DNA of 50,629 nt from assembly GCF_017640745.1 (NCBI RefSeq), contig NZ_JAEPQA010000030.1:1-50629 (forward strand), read 5' to 3'. Source of the stretch: Nisaea sp. Lineage in GTDB: Bacteria > Pseudomonadota > Alphaproteobacteria > Thalassobaculales > Thalassobaculaceae. A model generated the notes under the pieces. It made no database searches. It saw only the letters and a program-made list of their open reading frames with translations, and had not been told where the DNA came from. A program made the translations under genes and the position numbers. Numbering within the stretch: the stretch's first letter is position 1; every line of letters starts with the position of its first letter. Shown here piece by piece: positions 8,295 to 16,822 of the stretch.

Positions 8295-9209
8295 TCAGTC
8301 GCTTTCGAAGAAGCGCTTGGCGTTGTGGTAGAACCACTTCTCCAGCACCTTTTCCTTCAGCGGAAGCTGGCAATACTCCTCTATAAGCTCCTCGTAGGGG
8401 CAGTCGAAAAGATAGCGCGACATCCCGATCATGATCTTGTCCTGCAGGCGGCTGTTGCCGAACTGCATGAACATCTCCCAGCCGGCGCCGGGCTTGGCGA
8501 AATAGCGCGGCCGGTGGGCGGAGGTGTCGCAATAGAGGTTCGGATGGCGGGCGAGCAGGCCGACCATGTCGGGCACCCAGGGCCAGCCGCCGAGGCCTGC
8601 GACGATCTTCAGCTCCGGGAAATCGACCGCGACCTGGTCGAGATGGCGCGGATGGCCGAGATCGTAGGGCCGGTCGGTCGCGTAGTTCATCGTGCTGTAG
8701 ATCTTCACCGGCACGTTCAGCTCGACGCATTTGGCATAGAGCGGGTAGTAGCGCCGGTCGCTCGCCGGCAGGCAATTGGTGAGCGAGGTGACGCGGAAGC
8801 CGTTGGCGCCGTCCTCCCTGATCAGCCGCTCCAGCTCGCGCACGCCGCGCATGCCGTCCATCGGGTCGATCAGGGCGAACATCCGGAAACGGCCCGGATA
8901 TTTCCGGTGGATCTCGCCGATCTCGCTGTTCAGCATGTTGCACATGAAGCCGTATTCGACGCCCGCGCGGTCCATGTCGGCGATGATCGAGGCGAATTTC
9001 TGCTCGCGCTCCTCCGGCGTGTAGGAGCGTGTCGCCGAGCCCTTGGAGCCGCCGCCGAAGACGGTGCCGTAATTATCGAAACCGTAACCCTCGGGCCGCT
9101 CCAGCGGCTCTCCCATCGGGGTTCCGGGACGGCCGCGGCCGATCTCCTGGGCCTGCAGGGCCTCTTCGGAAAGCGGGGCTTCGATTTCCATGTCGATGAT
9201 GGGGCGCAT
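8295..9209 (-). CDS. Amidohydrolase-2 fold protein with altered metal site
   Basis: 304-residue protein of the amidohydrolase-2 (ACMSD/decarboxylase-hydratase) family, recognised from AGVEYGFMCNM, KYPGRFRMFALIDP, GANGFRV, YPLYAKCVELNVPV and FPELKIVAGLGGWPW. The usual metal ligands are not where expected: the N-terminal HxH is DME (6-8), the His after strand 5 is Tyr171 in VKIYST, the HxGG His is Gly205, and the final GSD Asp is replaced in IGMSRY. Start at 9209 is chosen for its AAGGGAAG site; the frame is open upstream without family sequence. First gene of the leftward ligase/TRAP group. It may be a metal-independent enzyme or a non-catalytic relative. Confidence 0.8.
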   Translation of the reverse strand: MRPIIDMEIEAPLSEEALQAQEIGRGRPGTPMGEPLERPEGYGFDNYGTVFGGGSKGSATRSYTPEEREQKFASIIADMDRAGVEYGFMCNMLNSEIGEIHRKYPGRFRMFALIDPMDGMRGVRELERLIREDGANGFRVTSLTNCLPASDRRYYPLYAKCVELNVPVKIYSTMNYATDRPYDLGHPRHLDQVAVDFPELKIVAGLGGWPWVPDMVGLLARHPNLYCDTSAHRPRYFAKPGAGWEMFMQFGNSRLQDKIMIGMSRYLFDCPYEELIEEYCQLPLKEKVLEKWFYHNAKRFFESD

Positions 9210-9234
9210 TTTCTTCCCTTCTGACGTTCTCGAA

Positions 9235-9280
9235 GGGGCTGTCCCGGACAACCTGCGGAGAGGTTGTCCGGGACAGCCCC
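9235..9280. repeat. Perfect 20-bp inverted repeat in the amidohydrolase leader
   Basis: GGGGCTGTCCCGGACAACCT at 9235-9254 is exactly complementary to 9261-9280, with a six-base GCGGAG loop. It lies 25 bases before the start codon of the amidohydrolase-like gene and so would fold in its 5' leader. It has no U tract on either strand. Confidence 0.9.
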
Positions 9281-9462
9281 GTGAGCTTCTTGTTTTTCTC
9301 GGACCCGGTTTTGAGAGGCCGGTCTGGAGTTGCGCGGGTGCGCGGCGGGCCGGTTTCAGTATCCGGATATCCATCGAGCGCGGCGAGCGAATTCATGCTC
9401 ACCTGTTACATCCGGCGCCTGATGCGTCTACGATTCCACATAATGGCAGCAAGAGGTGAGCG

Positions 9463-10392
9463 ATGAGGATCGTGGTGGCGCTCGGAGGCAATGCCCTGCT
9501 GCGGCGGGGGCAGGTCATGTCCGAAGCAAACCAGCGCGAGAACGTGCGGCGCGCTGCCGCCGCGCTGGCACCGCTCGCGGGAGGGCACGAGTTGGTGATC
9601 ACCCACGGGAACGGGCCGCAGGTCGGGTTGCTCGCGCTCCAGGGCGCTTCCTCGGGGCCGGACGAAGCCTATCCGCTCGACGTGCTCGGTGCCGAGACCG
9701 ACGGCATGATCGGTTACATGATCGAGCGGGAGATGAGAAATCTCCTGCCGCAGGAGGTGCCGCTCGCGACCCTTCTGACCATGATCGAGGTCGATGCGGG
9801 CGATCCGGCTTTTCGGGAGCCGACGAAATTCATCGGGCCGGTTTATCCGGAGGAGGAGGCCCGCAGGCTCGCCGGGGAGAACGGCTGGTTGATCAAGCAG
9901 GACGGCGCAAATTGGCGCCGGGTGGTTGCCTCGCCGCTGCCGGAGAGGATTGTCGATCTGCAGCCGGTCCGCTGGCTCGTGGAGAAAGGCACCATCGTCA
10001 TCTGCGCCGGGGGAGGCGGGATCCCGACGGCTCGCGACGAAAGCGGCAAGCTGCAGGGCATCGAGGCGGTGATCGACAAGGATCTGGCGAGCGAGCTCCT
10101 CGCCCGCGAGCTCGATGCGGATCTCTATCTCATGGCGACGGACGTGGACGCGGTCTATGCCGGTTGGGGAACGCCGGCGCAGAGAGCGATCCGGTGCGCG
10201 ACGCCGGACGCGATCCGGGCGTTCGAGTTCCCCGCAGGCTCGATGGGGCCGAAGGTTCAAGCCGCGTGCCTGTTCGCCGAAAGAAGCGGCCGGAAAGCGG
10301 TAATCGGTTCGCTGTCGGATCTGCCGGGGATCCTCGCCGGTACCGCCGGAACCACGGTGAGCGCCTCTGTCTCCGGACTGGATTGGCACTGA
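9463..10392 (+). CDS. arcC: Carbamate kinase
   Basis: 309-residue cytosolic enzyme of the amino-acid kinase fold that makes ATP from carbamoyl phosphate and ADP. It begins with [16 protein letters not shown], the family GGNA motif, followed by [14 protein letters not shown], an FVGP-like FIGPVYP segment, [10 protein letters not shown] and DKDLAS, and MATDVDAVY. Length is standard. A GAGGTGAG ribosome site precedes the ATG. No arcA or arcB gene is adjacent, so it is not in a standard arginine deiminase operon. It points away from the amidohydrolase/ligase group and could be linked to purine, ureide or other carbamoyl catabolism, but nothing in the sequence proves which. Confidence 0.95.
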   Translation: MRIVVALGGNALLRRGQVMSEANQRENVRRAAAALAPLAGGHELVITHGNGPQVGLLALQGASSGPDEAYPLDVLGAETDGMIGYMIEREMRNLLPQEVPLATLLTMIEVDAGDPAFREPTKFIGPVYPEEEARRLAGENGWLIKQDGANWRRVVASPLPERIVDLQPVRWLVEKGTIVICAGGGGIPTARDESGKLQGIEAVIDKDLASELLARELDADLYLMATDVDAVYAGWGTPAQRAIRCATPDAIRAFEFPAGSMGPKVQAACLFAERSGRKAVIGSLSDLPGILAGTAGTTVSASVSGLDWH

Positions 10393-10516
10393 CCGTTTCG
10401 GCGCAAACTTCCCGAGCCTGCATCTGAAATCCCGTCCCGCATCGTGGGAGAGTCGGCCCGGTGGCCGCAAACGAGGCTCCCGTGATGTTAGGCTCTCCGC
10501 AAAGGGAGGTTGTGCG

Positions 10517-11164
10517 ATGAGCCATGAGAAGATCATCCGGAGCGACGGGAAGGTTTCCCGCATCTGGTCCGAGAACGCCGAGAGCTACGACGCCTGGGCG
10601 GACAGTTACGACCGGGAACTGGCGGATTGGGGCTATGAGGCGCCGGAACGGGCCGCGGATCTGCTGCAGGAACATCTCGAAGAATTCGAGACCGCGCGCA
10701 TCCTCGATTGCGGGTGCGGTACAGGCATGACGGGCGCGGCCTTGCGGAAGGCCGGCGCAGGCGGCGAAATGATCGGGTTCGATGCGTCGAGAGACAGTCT
10801 TGAAGCGGCAGAGAAGAAGAGGGTCTATGACCGGCTCGACTTTGCCGATCTCAACAAGCGGCTGGCGCTTGAGGACGCAAGCGTCGACGGTATTCTCTGC
10901 ATTGGGGTTCTGACCTATCTCGAAGAGGAGCCGATCTTCAGGGAATGGCTGCGTGTTCTCCGGCCGGGCGGCGTTGTCGTGTTCACCAGCCGGGACGATT
11001 TCTGGGAGACCAGAGGCATCGCCGACATTCTCGCGCGCTTGGAAGCGTCCGGACACTGGACCGAGTGCCATGTCTCCCCGCCGATGCCGTATTTGCCAGG
11101 CAACCCGGATTTCGCCGACAAGGTCAGGGCGATCTACGGCGTCTACATGAAATCAGCGGACTGA
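10517..11164 (+). CDS. SAM-dependent class I methyltransferase
   Basis: 215-residue soluble methyltransferase. The SAM-binding motif I reads ILDCGCGTGMTGAAL (about residues 65-80), with the acidic motif II in EMIGFDAS and a later RVLRPGGVVVFTSRD post-motif III. The N-terminal YDAWADSYDRELADWGYEAPE segment resembles the WBSCR27/METTL27-type subgroup. Substrate unknown. GGGAGG lies before the ATG. It stands alone between carbamate kinase and a short-chain dehydrogenase. Confidence 0.88.
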   Translation: MSHEKIIRSDGKVSRIWSENAESYDAWADSYDRELADWGYEAPERAADLLQEHLEEFETARILDCGCGTGMTGAALRKAGAGGEMIGFDASRDSLEAAEKKRVYDRLDFADLNKRLALEDASVDGILCIGVLTYLEEEPIFREWLRVLRPGGVVVFTSRDDFWETRGIADILARLEASGHWTECHVSPPMPYLPGNPDFADKVRAIYGVYMKSAD

Positions 11165-11279
11165 AGACCGAACCTGACGTTTCGACGAAGACTCGGAAGA
11201 GATCGTGCCTCTCTCTTGGCGCGGGAAGAACATGCTCTAGGTCTATGCGGCCGGAGTTCTCGGACGGGGAGAAGGACAG

Positions 11280-12029
11280 ATTTCGGATCTGACGTCATTT
11301 AGGGACGGGCTGACATCCGTTCTAATCGGTGCGTCAGGCGGTATAGGGACGGCTGTTCAGTCGTTGCTGGAGCAAAACGCCCGCGTCCGGCGGATATACG
11401 CAACCAGCCGCGTGCCGGACGGGCGGCATGCCGGGAAGACCATACCGCTGGCGCTTGATCTCAATGACGAGCCGTCAATCGAGCGGCTCGCGGAACGGAT
11501 CCGCGCCGATGGCATGGCTCCGGACCTGGTGTTCATCGCCTCGGGCATCCTGCACCGCGAGCCGTCGATCAGGCCCGAGAAGTCCTGGCGCGCCATCGAC
11601 GCCGAAGCGATGGAAGAGGTTTTCCGCATCAACACGATTGGCCCAGCGCTGATCGGTAAACATCTCTTGCCGATGATGCCGAAAACCGGGAAATCCGTCT
11701 TTGCCGCGATTTCTGCGCGCGTGGGAAGCATCGGCGATAACCGTCTCGGCGGCTGGCATGCCTACAGAGCCTCGAAAGCGGCTCTCAATATGATCCTTCG
11801 GGGATTCTCGATCGAACTTGCCCGTAGGGCTCCGGACGCCGTTTGTATCGGCCTGCATCCCGGGACCGTCGATACAGGATTGTCGAAGCCTTTTCAGGCG
11901 AATGTTCCGAAAGAGCGGCTTCTGACAGCGGAGCAATCCGCTGCCTGCTTGCTCGAGGTCATAGACTCGGTCACGCCTGCGGATAGCGGCGGAGTCTTCG
12001 GTTGGGACGGGAGCCGGATCCCTGAATAG
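11280..12029 (+). CDS. Short-chain dehydrogenase/reductase, C-factor-like, non-canonical start
   Basis: NAD(P)-binding Rossmann enzyme, 249 residues if read from an ATT at 11280. The coenzyme motif GASGGIG lies at 11328-11348, the active-site YRASK follows in GGWHAYRASKAALN, and the tail has GLHPGTVDTGLSKPF as in C-factor-like SDRs. The first ATG, GTG or TTG in frame is TTG at 11364, after the coenzyme motif, so a protein starting there would lack an essential part. The frame is open back to a stop at 11238, with no ATG, GTG or TTG. ATT at 11280 has GGGGAGAAGG just upstream and gives (M)SDLTSFRDG, a plausible N-terminus. Confidence 0.8.
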   Translation: MSDLTSFRDGLTSVLIGASGGIGTAVQSLLEQNARVRRIYATSRVPDGRHAGKTIPLALDLNDEPSIERLAERIRADGMAPDLVFIASGILHREPSIRPEKSWRAIDAEAMEEVFRINTIGPALIGKHLLPMMPKTGKSVFAAISARVGSIGDNRLGGWHAYRASKAALNMILRGFSIELARRAPDAVCIGLHPGTVDTGLSKPFQANVPKERLLTAEQSAACLLEVIDSVTPADSGGVFGWDGSRIPE

Positions 12030-12037
12030 GGTTCGGC

Positions 12038-12430
12038 TCAGTCCTCGCTGTCGTACTGGTAGATGTATGGCAGGAAAAGGCGCGCGATCGACGGATGCTT
12101 CAGGGCGAGATCGCGAATGTCGGTGTCGTCCGGCAGAGTCTCGAGATGCAGTCCGACATCGCTCATATCGACGACTTTGATCTTGAGGCTGGAAACCTCG
12201 TGCCCGATGTCGAGGAATGCTTCGCCGCGATAGGTGACGGGGACCGACGGGGTGAAAAGCAATCCGACCAGGGATACGTTAACGATCTCTCCCGGGACCT
12301 TCGTTCCGTCGGGAAGCGACAGCTCTCCGGCGACCCGGAAGACCACACGGTCGAAAGCGCGGCGCTCGTTGGCGCGCAGCTCGCGCATCCAGCCGGTTCT
12401 GACACCATCTTGGCTTGATTTGTCGCTCAT
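12038..12430 (-). CDS. PilZ domain protein
   Basis: 130-residue protein with a single PilZ domain, the cyclic-di-GMP-binding fold. The N-terminal ERRAFDRVVFR resembles the RxxxR motif and VNVSLVGLLF stands in the position of the D/NxSxxG motif. The Arg spacing and the Ser-Leu-Val-Gly wording are not a perfect match, so ligand binding is probable rather than certain. Start 12430 is chosen for its AGGAAACG site. Its target is unknown. It is convergent with the preceding dehydrogenase. Confidence 0.75.
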   Translation of the reverse strand: MSDKSSQDGVRTGWMRELRANERRAFDRVVFRVAGELSLPDGTKVPGEIVNVSLVGLLFTPSVPVTYRGEAFLDIGHEVSSLKIKVVDMSDVGLHLETLPDDTDIRDLALKHPSIARLFLPYIYQYDSED

Positions 12431-12612
12431 GGCCGTTTCCTGTGCGAGTTGCTCAAACCAACTCGATCCCATTCTAAATTGATAACGCACCGGCACGGGG
12501 GTCGGGAAGAGACAATGCCGAACCTCCGGGCAAGGGATGCGGCAACCTGCGCAATTGTTTCGTGGGCAACGGCAGCCTATTTTAATTGGCAGACCCTGAA
12601 GGAGGGGCTGAC

Positions 12613-12948
12613 ATGCGTATCAAATCTCCGATGCTGCGTTTTCTCTTCGGTCATGGAATTATCGGCGGCGGCGCCGGAATTGCAATCGGGGCCGGGCTGC
12701 TGTTCTTCGACGTGGCCGGGCTTGCGACCCTCAGCATGAAGTCGGAGCCGGTCTGGCTCGGGCCGTTCCTTCTCTGCTTCTCCTTCTTCGCATCCTTCAG
12801 CGCACTCGCCATGGGGGCGGCCGTGATGAGTTTCGGCGGAGATGACGGCGATGACGACGGGGACGATACGACGACCCGTCATCGCCTGGTGCCCGCGCCC
12901 GATTTGTCGGGCGAAGTGGCCGAGGCGAAGCTCAGGATCTCTAAATAA
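12613..12948 (+). CDS. Small membrane protein of unknown function
   Basis: 111 residues with two hydrophobic segments (about 10-40 and 50-78), a strongly acidic stretch of Asp and Gly (about 80-90) and a polar tail. The first segment is glycine-rich (HGIIGGGAGIAIGAG). The ATG at 12613 has a strong AAGGAGG site. I do not recognise a family. It is convergent with the glutathione peroxidase gene. Confidence 0.7.
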   Translation: MRIKSPMLRFLFGHGIIGGGAGIAIGAGLLFFDVAGLATLSMKSEPVWLGPFLLCFSFFASFSALAMGAAVMSFGGDDGDDDGDDTTTRHRLVPAPDLSGEVAEAKLRISK

Positions 12949-12956
12949 CCTGAGGG

Positions 12957-13517
12957 TCAGCGCGGCAGAACCGCTTCGACGGCACGGGTGAGCTTGTCCG
13001 CCGAAGGCGCAGTTGTCGACGCAAACCAGTCTATTGCGCGTCCATCCGGACCGATCAGGATCTTGTAGAAATTCCATCTTGGTTTCGACATTGGGCCGAG
13101 CTCCTCAGCCGCCCAACGGTAGAACGGGTGCGCGCCGTCGCCGGAAACCACCTGCTTCTCTGTCATGGGGAAGTCGATGGCGAAATTCACCTCGCAGAAT
13201 TCCTTGATCTCGGCTTCCGTCCCGGGCTCCTGAGAACCGAAATCGTTGGACGGAACGCCCAGCACCACGAGCCCGCGATCGCGGTATTTCTGCCACAGCT
13301 CCTGCAGGCCTGAATATTGCTTCGTGAAGCCGCAGAAGGAAGCGGTGTTCACGACCAGCACCGCCTTGCCCTCGTAGGTCTTCATCGGCAGCGGCCCGCC
13401 GTCGATGGAGACGAAGGAAAAGTCATGGGCGCTCGTCGCCGCCGCGTTTCCCGGCGTCGTCATGAACAGCAGCGCGGCGAAGGCGCCGGCGCGAAGGATG
13501 ATGCGGGCGAGTAGCAT
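12957..13517 (-). CDS. Exported glutathione peroxidase family protein
   Basis: 186-residue thiol peroxidase. Residues 1-26 are a signal peptide, so the protein acts in the periplasm. The peroxidatic residue is Cys62 in NTASFCGFT (not selenocysteine), with Gln96 in SNDFGSQEPG and Trp148-Asn149 in RWNFYK completing the catalytic set. The usual CNQFGGQEPG wording is changed to SNDFGSQEPG, so one resolving Cys position is missing there. It would reduce hydroperoxides with thioredoxin- or glutathione-type donors. Single gene, not obviously in an operon. Confidence 0.92.
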   Translation of the reverse strand: MLLARIILRAGAFAALLFMTTPGNAAATSAHDFSFVSIDGGPLPMKTYEGKAVLVVNTASFCGFTKQYSGLQELWQKYRDRGLVVLGVPSNDFGSQEPGTEAEIKEFCEVNFAIDFPMTEKQVVSGDGAHPFYRWAAEELGPMSKPRWNFYKILIGPDGRAIDWFASTTAPSADKLTRAVEAVLPR

Positions 13518-13581
13518 GGCAAGGACCTCCAGACGTTCCTTCTACGCAGCGCCTGCTGCGGCGGATCTGCGCAGGGACGGC

Positions 13582-14490
13582 TCATGTGTTCAGCAGCAGG
13601 ACGAAGATGCCGGCGACCACGAGACCTATGCCGGCAAGCTCCATGCGGCTGCTTTTCTCCTTGAAGATGAAATAGGAGGCCGCGAAGGTGAAAACGAGCT
13701 CGATCTGTCCGAGCGCGCGGACATAGGCCGCATTCTGGATCGTCATCGCGGTAAACCAGCAGGCAGATGCGGCCATACCGCTGAGACCGACGACGGCGGC
13801 GACCTTCCAGTTCCGCAGCACGGCAGTAATCTGACCGGGTTCGCGGGAGCGCATGTAGATCGCCATCGCCACGGTCTGCATGATGGTCACGCAGGCGAGC
13901 GTGAAGCCGGCCTGGATCAGGAACCCCTCGCCGCCGAGGGAAAGCGAGGCGGCGCGGTAGGACACCGCCGAAACGCCGAAACAGGCGCCGGAGGCGAGTC
14001 CGATCAGGGCTGGCTTGCTGGTGAGCGAGAGGACGATCCCCCTGATCCCGGCGGCCTGCTTGGCAGCCGAGATCGCCAGTACGCCGACGAAACTGATCAT
14101 GATGGCGACCATGGCGCCCGCGGTCAGCGGATCGCCGAGGATGACGATGCCGAACACCGCCGCCTGTACCGTCTCGGTCTTCGAGTAGGTCGTCCCGACG
14201 GCGAAATTACGGAAGGCGAAGAGATAGACCAGCAGCGCCGTGGCCGCGATCTGGGTCGCGCCGCCGAGCGCGGCATAGGCGAAGAAGAGGGGATGCGGAT
14301 CCGGCATCTCCAGTCCGACGAAATCGTGCAGGAACCAGACATAGAGCCAGGCCGGCAGGACCGCGTAGAAGAAGCGCACGAAGGTCGCGCCGGAGGTGCT
14401 GAGCTTCGAGGTCAGATGCTTCTGCAGGGCCGAGCGCAAATTCTGGCAGAAGGCCGCCGCGATGGTGATCGGGATCCAGAGTTCGATCAT
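13582..14490 (-). CDS. EamA/DMT family transporter
   Basis: 302-residue inner-membrane protein with about ten hydrophobic segments arranged as two EamA repeats. The end of the second repeat has the typical ASYFIFKEKSSRMELAGIGLVVAGI pattern. Such proteins export or import small metabolites; the substrate cannot be told. It lies just downstream of, and on the same strand as, the enolase-superfamily gene (gap 37 bases), so it may carry a related sugar acid or metabolite. Confidence 0.88.
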   Translation of the reverse strand: MIELWIPITIAAAFCQNLRSALQKHLTSKLSTSGATFVRFFYAVLPAWLYVWFLHDFVGLEMPDPHPLFFAYAALGGATQIAATALLVYLFAFRNFAVGTTYSKTETVQAAVFGIVILGDPLTAGAMVAIMISFVGVLAISAAKQAAGIRGIVLSLTSKPALIGLASGACFGVSAVSYRAASLSLGGEGFLIQAGFTLACVTIMQTVAMAIYMRSREPGQITAVLRNWKVAAVVGLSGMAASACWFTAMTIQNAAYVRALGQIELVFTFAASYFIFKEKSSRMELAGIGLVVAGIFVLLLNT

Positions 14491-14527
14491 TGATATTGCC
14501 TTTAAATCAGATTATTACGCGGCGTTC

Positions 14528-15730
14528 TTAAAGTGATGAGCGGCGGATGTGGCAGTCCGGACGCTTGAGGATGTCGGGCTGCAGGCTGAGGCCGTGGCCC
14601 GCGCCTTCCGGAGCACGGATCTCGCCGTTGGCGACCGGCGGAAGCTGGGTCACAAGGGTGCCATACCAGCCGTAATAGAAGGCGCGCACCATCTCCTGGA
14701 TGAAGCAGTTATGCGTGTTCAGCGCGAGATGGGTGGAGGTCGCCAGAACCACCGGACCGGTGCAGTCGTGGAAGGCGACAGGCACGTGCCAGGCATCCGC
14801 CATCGCGGCCATCTTTCGCGCCTCGGAGACGCCTCCGCCCCAGGCGATATCGGTGATGATCAGGCCGAGGGACTCCATCTCGAGCAACTGCCGGTAATCC
14901 GCCCGGCTGCCGCGCGTCTCGCCGACCGCGATGGGCGCGGCGGTGGCACGCGCAACCTCGTCGAGGCTGGAGAGATTGTCCATGAAGACCGGATCCTCGA
15001 CCCAGAGCGGCTCGATGCTCTCCAGCGCACGGCACACCTTGATCGCGGTCGGCCGGTCCCAGAGCGAGTGCAGTTCGGCCATGATGTCCATCTTGTCGCC
15101 GTGCTTCTCGCGGATCTTCTCGAACGGGGCCATGGCGGTCGCGAGGTCGCCGGGAGAAATGTGATGGCCGCTCGTGGCCTCCGCCGCATAGTCGAACGGC
15201 CAGATCTTCATCGCCGTGATGCCCATGTCGAGCAGGCTCGAGGCCAACTCGTCTGCGCGGTTCAGGAAGGCGTCGAGATCCTCGTATCCGTCGCTCGAGG
15301 CATCGAGGCCGAAATTGTCCGTGCCCTGGGTCGGCCGGTTCTGCACATAGCGGGTTCCGGCGCAGGTATTGTAGACGCGGATACTGTCGCGCACGGCGCC
15401 GCCGAGCGCCTGATGCAACGGCATGTCCTTCGACTTGGCGAAGAGATCCCAGAGCGCGATATCGACCGCGGAACGGCCGCGCATCTCCGCACCGGCCCCG
15501 CTGAAGCCGACATAGCCGGTCAGGCTGCGCTGATGCTGCTCGATGCGGTGCGGATCCTTGCCGAGCAGGTAGGGCGCGATGATGTCGTGGATATGCGCTT
15601 CCGCCGCGCCGGGCCCGTAGAAAGTTTCACCGAGCCCGTCCGAACCGTCGTCCGCGATCACGCGGACCCAGAGCAGGTTCGGAAATTCCTCGACGCGAAT
15701 GGTTTCGATTGCGGAGACTTTTGCCGCCAT
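14528..15730 (-). CDS. Enolase-superfamily enzyme (mandelate racemase/muconate lactonizing type)
   Basis: 400-residue enzyme with an N-terminal capping domain and a C-terminal barrel. A KIWPFDY strand stands where the catalytic Lys is usual; metal-ligand-like acids appear in MAELHSLW, EDPVF and VGETRGS; a D...H dyad is suggested by ITDIAWGGGVSEA and FHDCTGPV. This looks like the sugar-acid dehydratase/racemase branch. Exact substrate is open. The start at 15730 has a typical MAAKVSAIETIRVE beginning; the frame extends upstream without family sequence. Probably cotranscribed with the EamA transporter. Confidence 0.87.
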   Translation of the reverse strand: MAAKVSAIETIRVEEFPNLLWVRVIADDGSDGLGETFYGPGAAEAHIHDIIAPYLLGKDPHRIEQHQRSLTGYVGFSGAGAEMRGRSAVDIALWDLFAKSKDMPLHQALGGAVRDSIRVYNTCAGTRYVQNRPTQGTDNFGLDASSDGYEDLDAFLNRADELASSLLDMGITAMKIWPFDYAAEATSGHHISPGDLATAMAPFEKIREKHGDKMDIMAELHSLWDRPTAIKVCRALESIEPLWVEDPVFMDNLSSLDEVARATAAPIAVGETRGSRADYRQLLEMESLGLIITDIAWGGGVSEARKMAAMADAWHVPVAFHDCTGPVVLATSTHLALNTHNCFIQEMVRAFYYGWYGTLVTQLPPVANGEIRAPEGAGHGLSLQPDILKRPDCHIRRSSL

Positions 15731-15820
15731 TGTTTCCCCCCTCGGCAGAAAACCGATGGAGGGATTGTGGAGCGAACTGCGTCCGCGCACCAGACGGCGC
15801 AGGGAACAAGCCAGATGGTG

Positions 15821-16114
15821 CTAGAGCACAAATCCAAGGCCGACGCGCAGGACTTTCAGGGCGACACCTATGGCTTCGCGTTTCGCGGCGTCCGAAGCGG
15901 CGGACTTCGCAGCCTCGATCTGCTGGTCGATTTCCCGGAGATCCGGCAATTTGATCGCGTTCAGACGCTTCAGAATGTCCTGGTTCGAGGCACCGTCGAT
16001 ATCGTTCTGCAGATTGCGGATCTCGATCCTGAGCAAAGCGCGCTCGGGACCGGTCAGACGGTCCGCCTCGTTCATCAAAGCCGTAATTTTTGCGTTCAGG
16101 TCTTCGATGTTCAT
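15821..16114 (-). CDS. Small helical protein of unknown function
   Basis: 97-residue protein, mostly charged helical sequence (MNIEDLNAKITALMNEADRL, then ERALLRIEIRNLQNDID) that could form a coiled coil, ending in a short hydrophobic tail (ALKVLRVGLGFVL). No family is recognised. ATG at 16114 follows GGAG. It begins 24 bases after the lipoprotein gene ends, on the same strand, so the two are probably cotranscribed and may work together at the membrane. Confidence 0.6.
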   Translation of the reverse strand: MNIEDLNAKITALMNEADRLTGPERALLRIEIRNLQNDIDGASNQDILKRLNAIKLPDLREIDQQIEAAKSAASDAAKREAIGVALKVLRVGLGFVL

Positions 16115-16137
16115 GTCGGATCTCCGTCCGTGGAGGG

Positions 16138-16731
16138 TCAAGCGCTCGGCAGATCGCCGAGGAGGCGTTTCAGGGTTTCCGTCGTACCGGAGAGCCGGGG
16201 CACTGTGTCGGAGACGGACTCGAGCAGATACCCGACATTCGGATGCTTCAATAGATTCTGCACCACGCTCTCGCCGGCATCCTTGGATTGGAGGAAGGCA
16301 TCGAGCGCGATCTGTACGTCCTTCATCTTGGCGATGTAGCTGTTCAATTCTCCGATCTTCACCTTGATCTCGTCGATGGTCGCTTGCAGCTTGGCGATGT
16401 TCTGCTGCTCGTTCTCCTTGGCGCTTTCGAGACCTTTCAGCAGATCGTTGACGACAGTCGGATCGAGCCGCCCCTGTCCCCGCGGCGGACTGAGGGCGTC
16501 GCGCACGTCGAGCCTGCTGGAGACGGTGCGGGCCTTGATCCGGGTTTCGGCGTCCCGCTTGATCCGTTCGGCGGCGATGAGGAGGGCATCAGACTGCGCG
16601 CGCACGGCGTCGATCGCCGTGTTGAAATACGCGATCTGGGCGGTGGACAGCTCTTTGACCTGCGGCGGTGTGGTGCAGGCGGAGAGGACGAGGAGGGCTG
16701 TGAAAAGGAAAACGGCAGTCAGACGTCTCAT
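16138..16731 (-). CDS. Lipoprotein with coiled-coil regions, function unknown
   Basis: 197 residues. The N-terminus is a lipoprotein signal, with a lipobox LSAC at residues about 16-19, so the mature protein is anchored through Cys19. The rest is predicted helical, with a long heptad-like part around residues 90-140 (ESAKENEQQNIAKLQATIDEI and following). No named family is recognised. It leads a two-gene group with the small helical protein. Confidence 0.75.
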   Translation of the reverse strand: MRRLTAVFLFTALLVLSACTTPPQVKELSTAQIAYFNTAIDAVRAQSDALLIAAERIKRDAETRIKARTVSSRLDVRDALSPPRGQGRLDPTVVNDLLKGLESAKENEQQNIAKLQATIDEIKVKIGELNSYIAKMKDVQIALDAFLQSKDAGESVVQNLLKHPNVGYLLESVSDTVPRLSGTTETLKRLLGDLPSA

Positions 16732-16822
16732 GGCGCTCTCGATCGGGGGACTACGGGCGGGGCTGTAGTCCTGACGTTCGAGAGGCGCCTAACGTGAGCG
16801 GGAAATCACCGGAGACCGGCGA

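Noticed and set aside
9210-9374. N-terminal extension of the amidohydrolase-like gene
   Set aside because: The extra 55 codons are Arg/Pro-rich and would run through the perfect hairpin; a good ribosome site supports the later ATG at 9209.
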